Assembly (NCBI GenBank): GCA_905480575.1
Contig: CAJQQZ010000043.1
Location: 1 to 44,619 of the forward strand
Direction: 5' to 3'
Source of the DNA: an uncultured Alphaproteobacteria bacterium
GTDB taxonomy: Bacteria > Pseudomonadota > Alphaproteobacteria > UBA7985 > CAJQQZ01
Length of the DNA stretch: 44,619 bases
The notes beneath the pieces were generated by a model. The model ran no database searches, was not told the origin of the DNA, and saw nothing but the letters and a program-made list of their open reading frames with translations. Every line of letters begins with the position of its first letter. The first letter of the stretch is position 1. Shown piece by piece: positions 44,482 to 44,619 of this stretch. Position numbers and translations under genes: made by a program.

Positions 44482-44619
44482 TGTAGAAGTTCAGACCTGA
44501 TCTGACAGTTTCCGGATTTTGATGCGGTGTCTGTCGGATCAAATTCAGTTTATGAACTTGGCCTTCCAGATTTCTTTGCCCTCTATCATTGTCTCAAATG
44601 GCGTTCTTCCGCAACATCT
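44482..44619 (-). mobile_element. End of an insertion sequence, running off the window
   Basis: The region contains the 3' end of a transposase on the minus strand and, beyond its stop, a likely terminal segment TGTAGAAGTTCAGACCTG (from about 44482). An internal inverted pair GATCTGACAG (44499-44508) / CTGTCGGATC (44531-44540), with one mismatch, lies between stop and end. The exact boundary and the other end cannot be seen. Confidence 0.55.
44545..44619 (-). CDS. Transposase C-terminal fragment (truncated by window edge)
   Basis: The minus strand is open from 44619 to a TGA at 44545-44547, giving a C-terminus CCGRTPFETMIEGKEIWKAK ending FIN. The 'GRTPFETMxEGK' tail is common at the end of DDE integrase-type transposases, for example of the IS481/IS3-like groups. 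Only 24 residues are visible, so the IS family is not certain. Confidence 0.6.
   Translation of the reverse strand, partial: RCCGRTPFETMIEGKEIWKAKFIN

Overview
The window looks like the chromosome of an alphaproteobacterium with moderate GC content (by eye about 50%), possibly a marine Rhodospirillales/Kiloniellales-type organism; genus cannot be told from the sequence. The evidence is a CcrM-type GANTC methyltransferase, the mutY / DUF721 / dsbA-like / smc gene order, an F0 ATP synthase operon with paired b' and b subunits (atpI-B-E-F'-F) lacking F1 genes, and a zeta-type ATPase inhibitor (DUF1476) close by. Several genes use GTG or TTG starts that are supported by good Shine-Dalgarno sequences.

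Layout. 1-7.3 kb: 3' part of ccrM, a decayed TauD-type dioxygenase remnant, mutY divergent from DUF721, a DsbA-like periplasmic protein and smc. 7.3-11.3 kb (minus strand): a membrane adenylate cyclase, a secreted DUF4344 putative metallopeptidase, and a large LuxR-HTH/alpha-beta-hydrolase fusion whose hydrolase domain appears to have lost its catalytic Ser and His. 11.8-14.4 kb: F0 operon with a candidate promoter, a perfect hairpin after atpE and a strong terminator. 14.4-19.8 kb: CREST-type membrane hydrolase, UDP-glucose dehydrogenase, MBL-fold hydrolase, zeta subunit, a 38-residue membrane peptide, a small secreted Rap1a-like protein, an OsmC protein and a 2OG-Fe(II) oxygenase.

19.9-24.8 kb: ketopantoate-reductase-like gene, Pr6Pr membrane protein, a TAXI-TRAP transporter pair and a GNAT acetyltransferase. 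24.8-29.7 kb: a C69-type peptidase with no N-terminal Cys, a GFA-type zinc protein, then the minus-strand cluster glpK / DUF6173-like / secreted alpha-beta hydrolase. 29.9-32.6 kb: D-amino-acid-transaminase-like gene followed by psuK-psuG (pseudouridine breakdown).

32.6-38.0 kb (minus strand): a repeat-rich autotransporter, broken by a single-base frameshift, followed 35 nt downstream by a TIGR03032-family gene. 38.3-43.5 kb: a class IV aminotransferase divergent from an FAD/GcvT amine dehydrogenase, then a DJ-1/PfpI protein divergent from a GlxA-type AraC regulator with an inverted repeat between them. 43.7-44.6 kb: an unrecognised coiled protein next to the end of an insertion sequence that runs off the window.

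Most of the window is ordinary chromosomal metabolism. The points most worth a second look are the pseudo-hydrolase regulator, the C69 protein without Cys, the autotransporter/TIGR03032 pair, the atpE-atpF' hairpin and the DJ-1/GlxA operator candidate.
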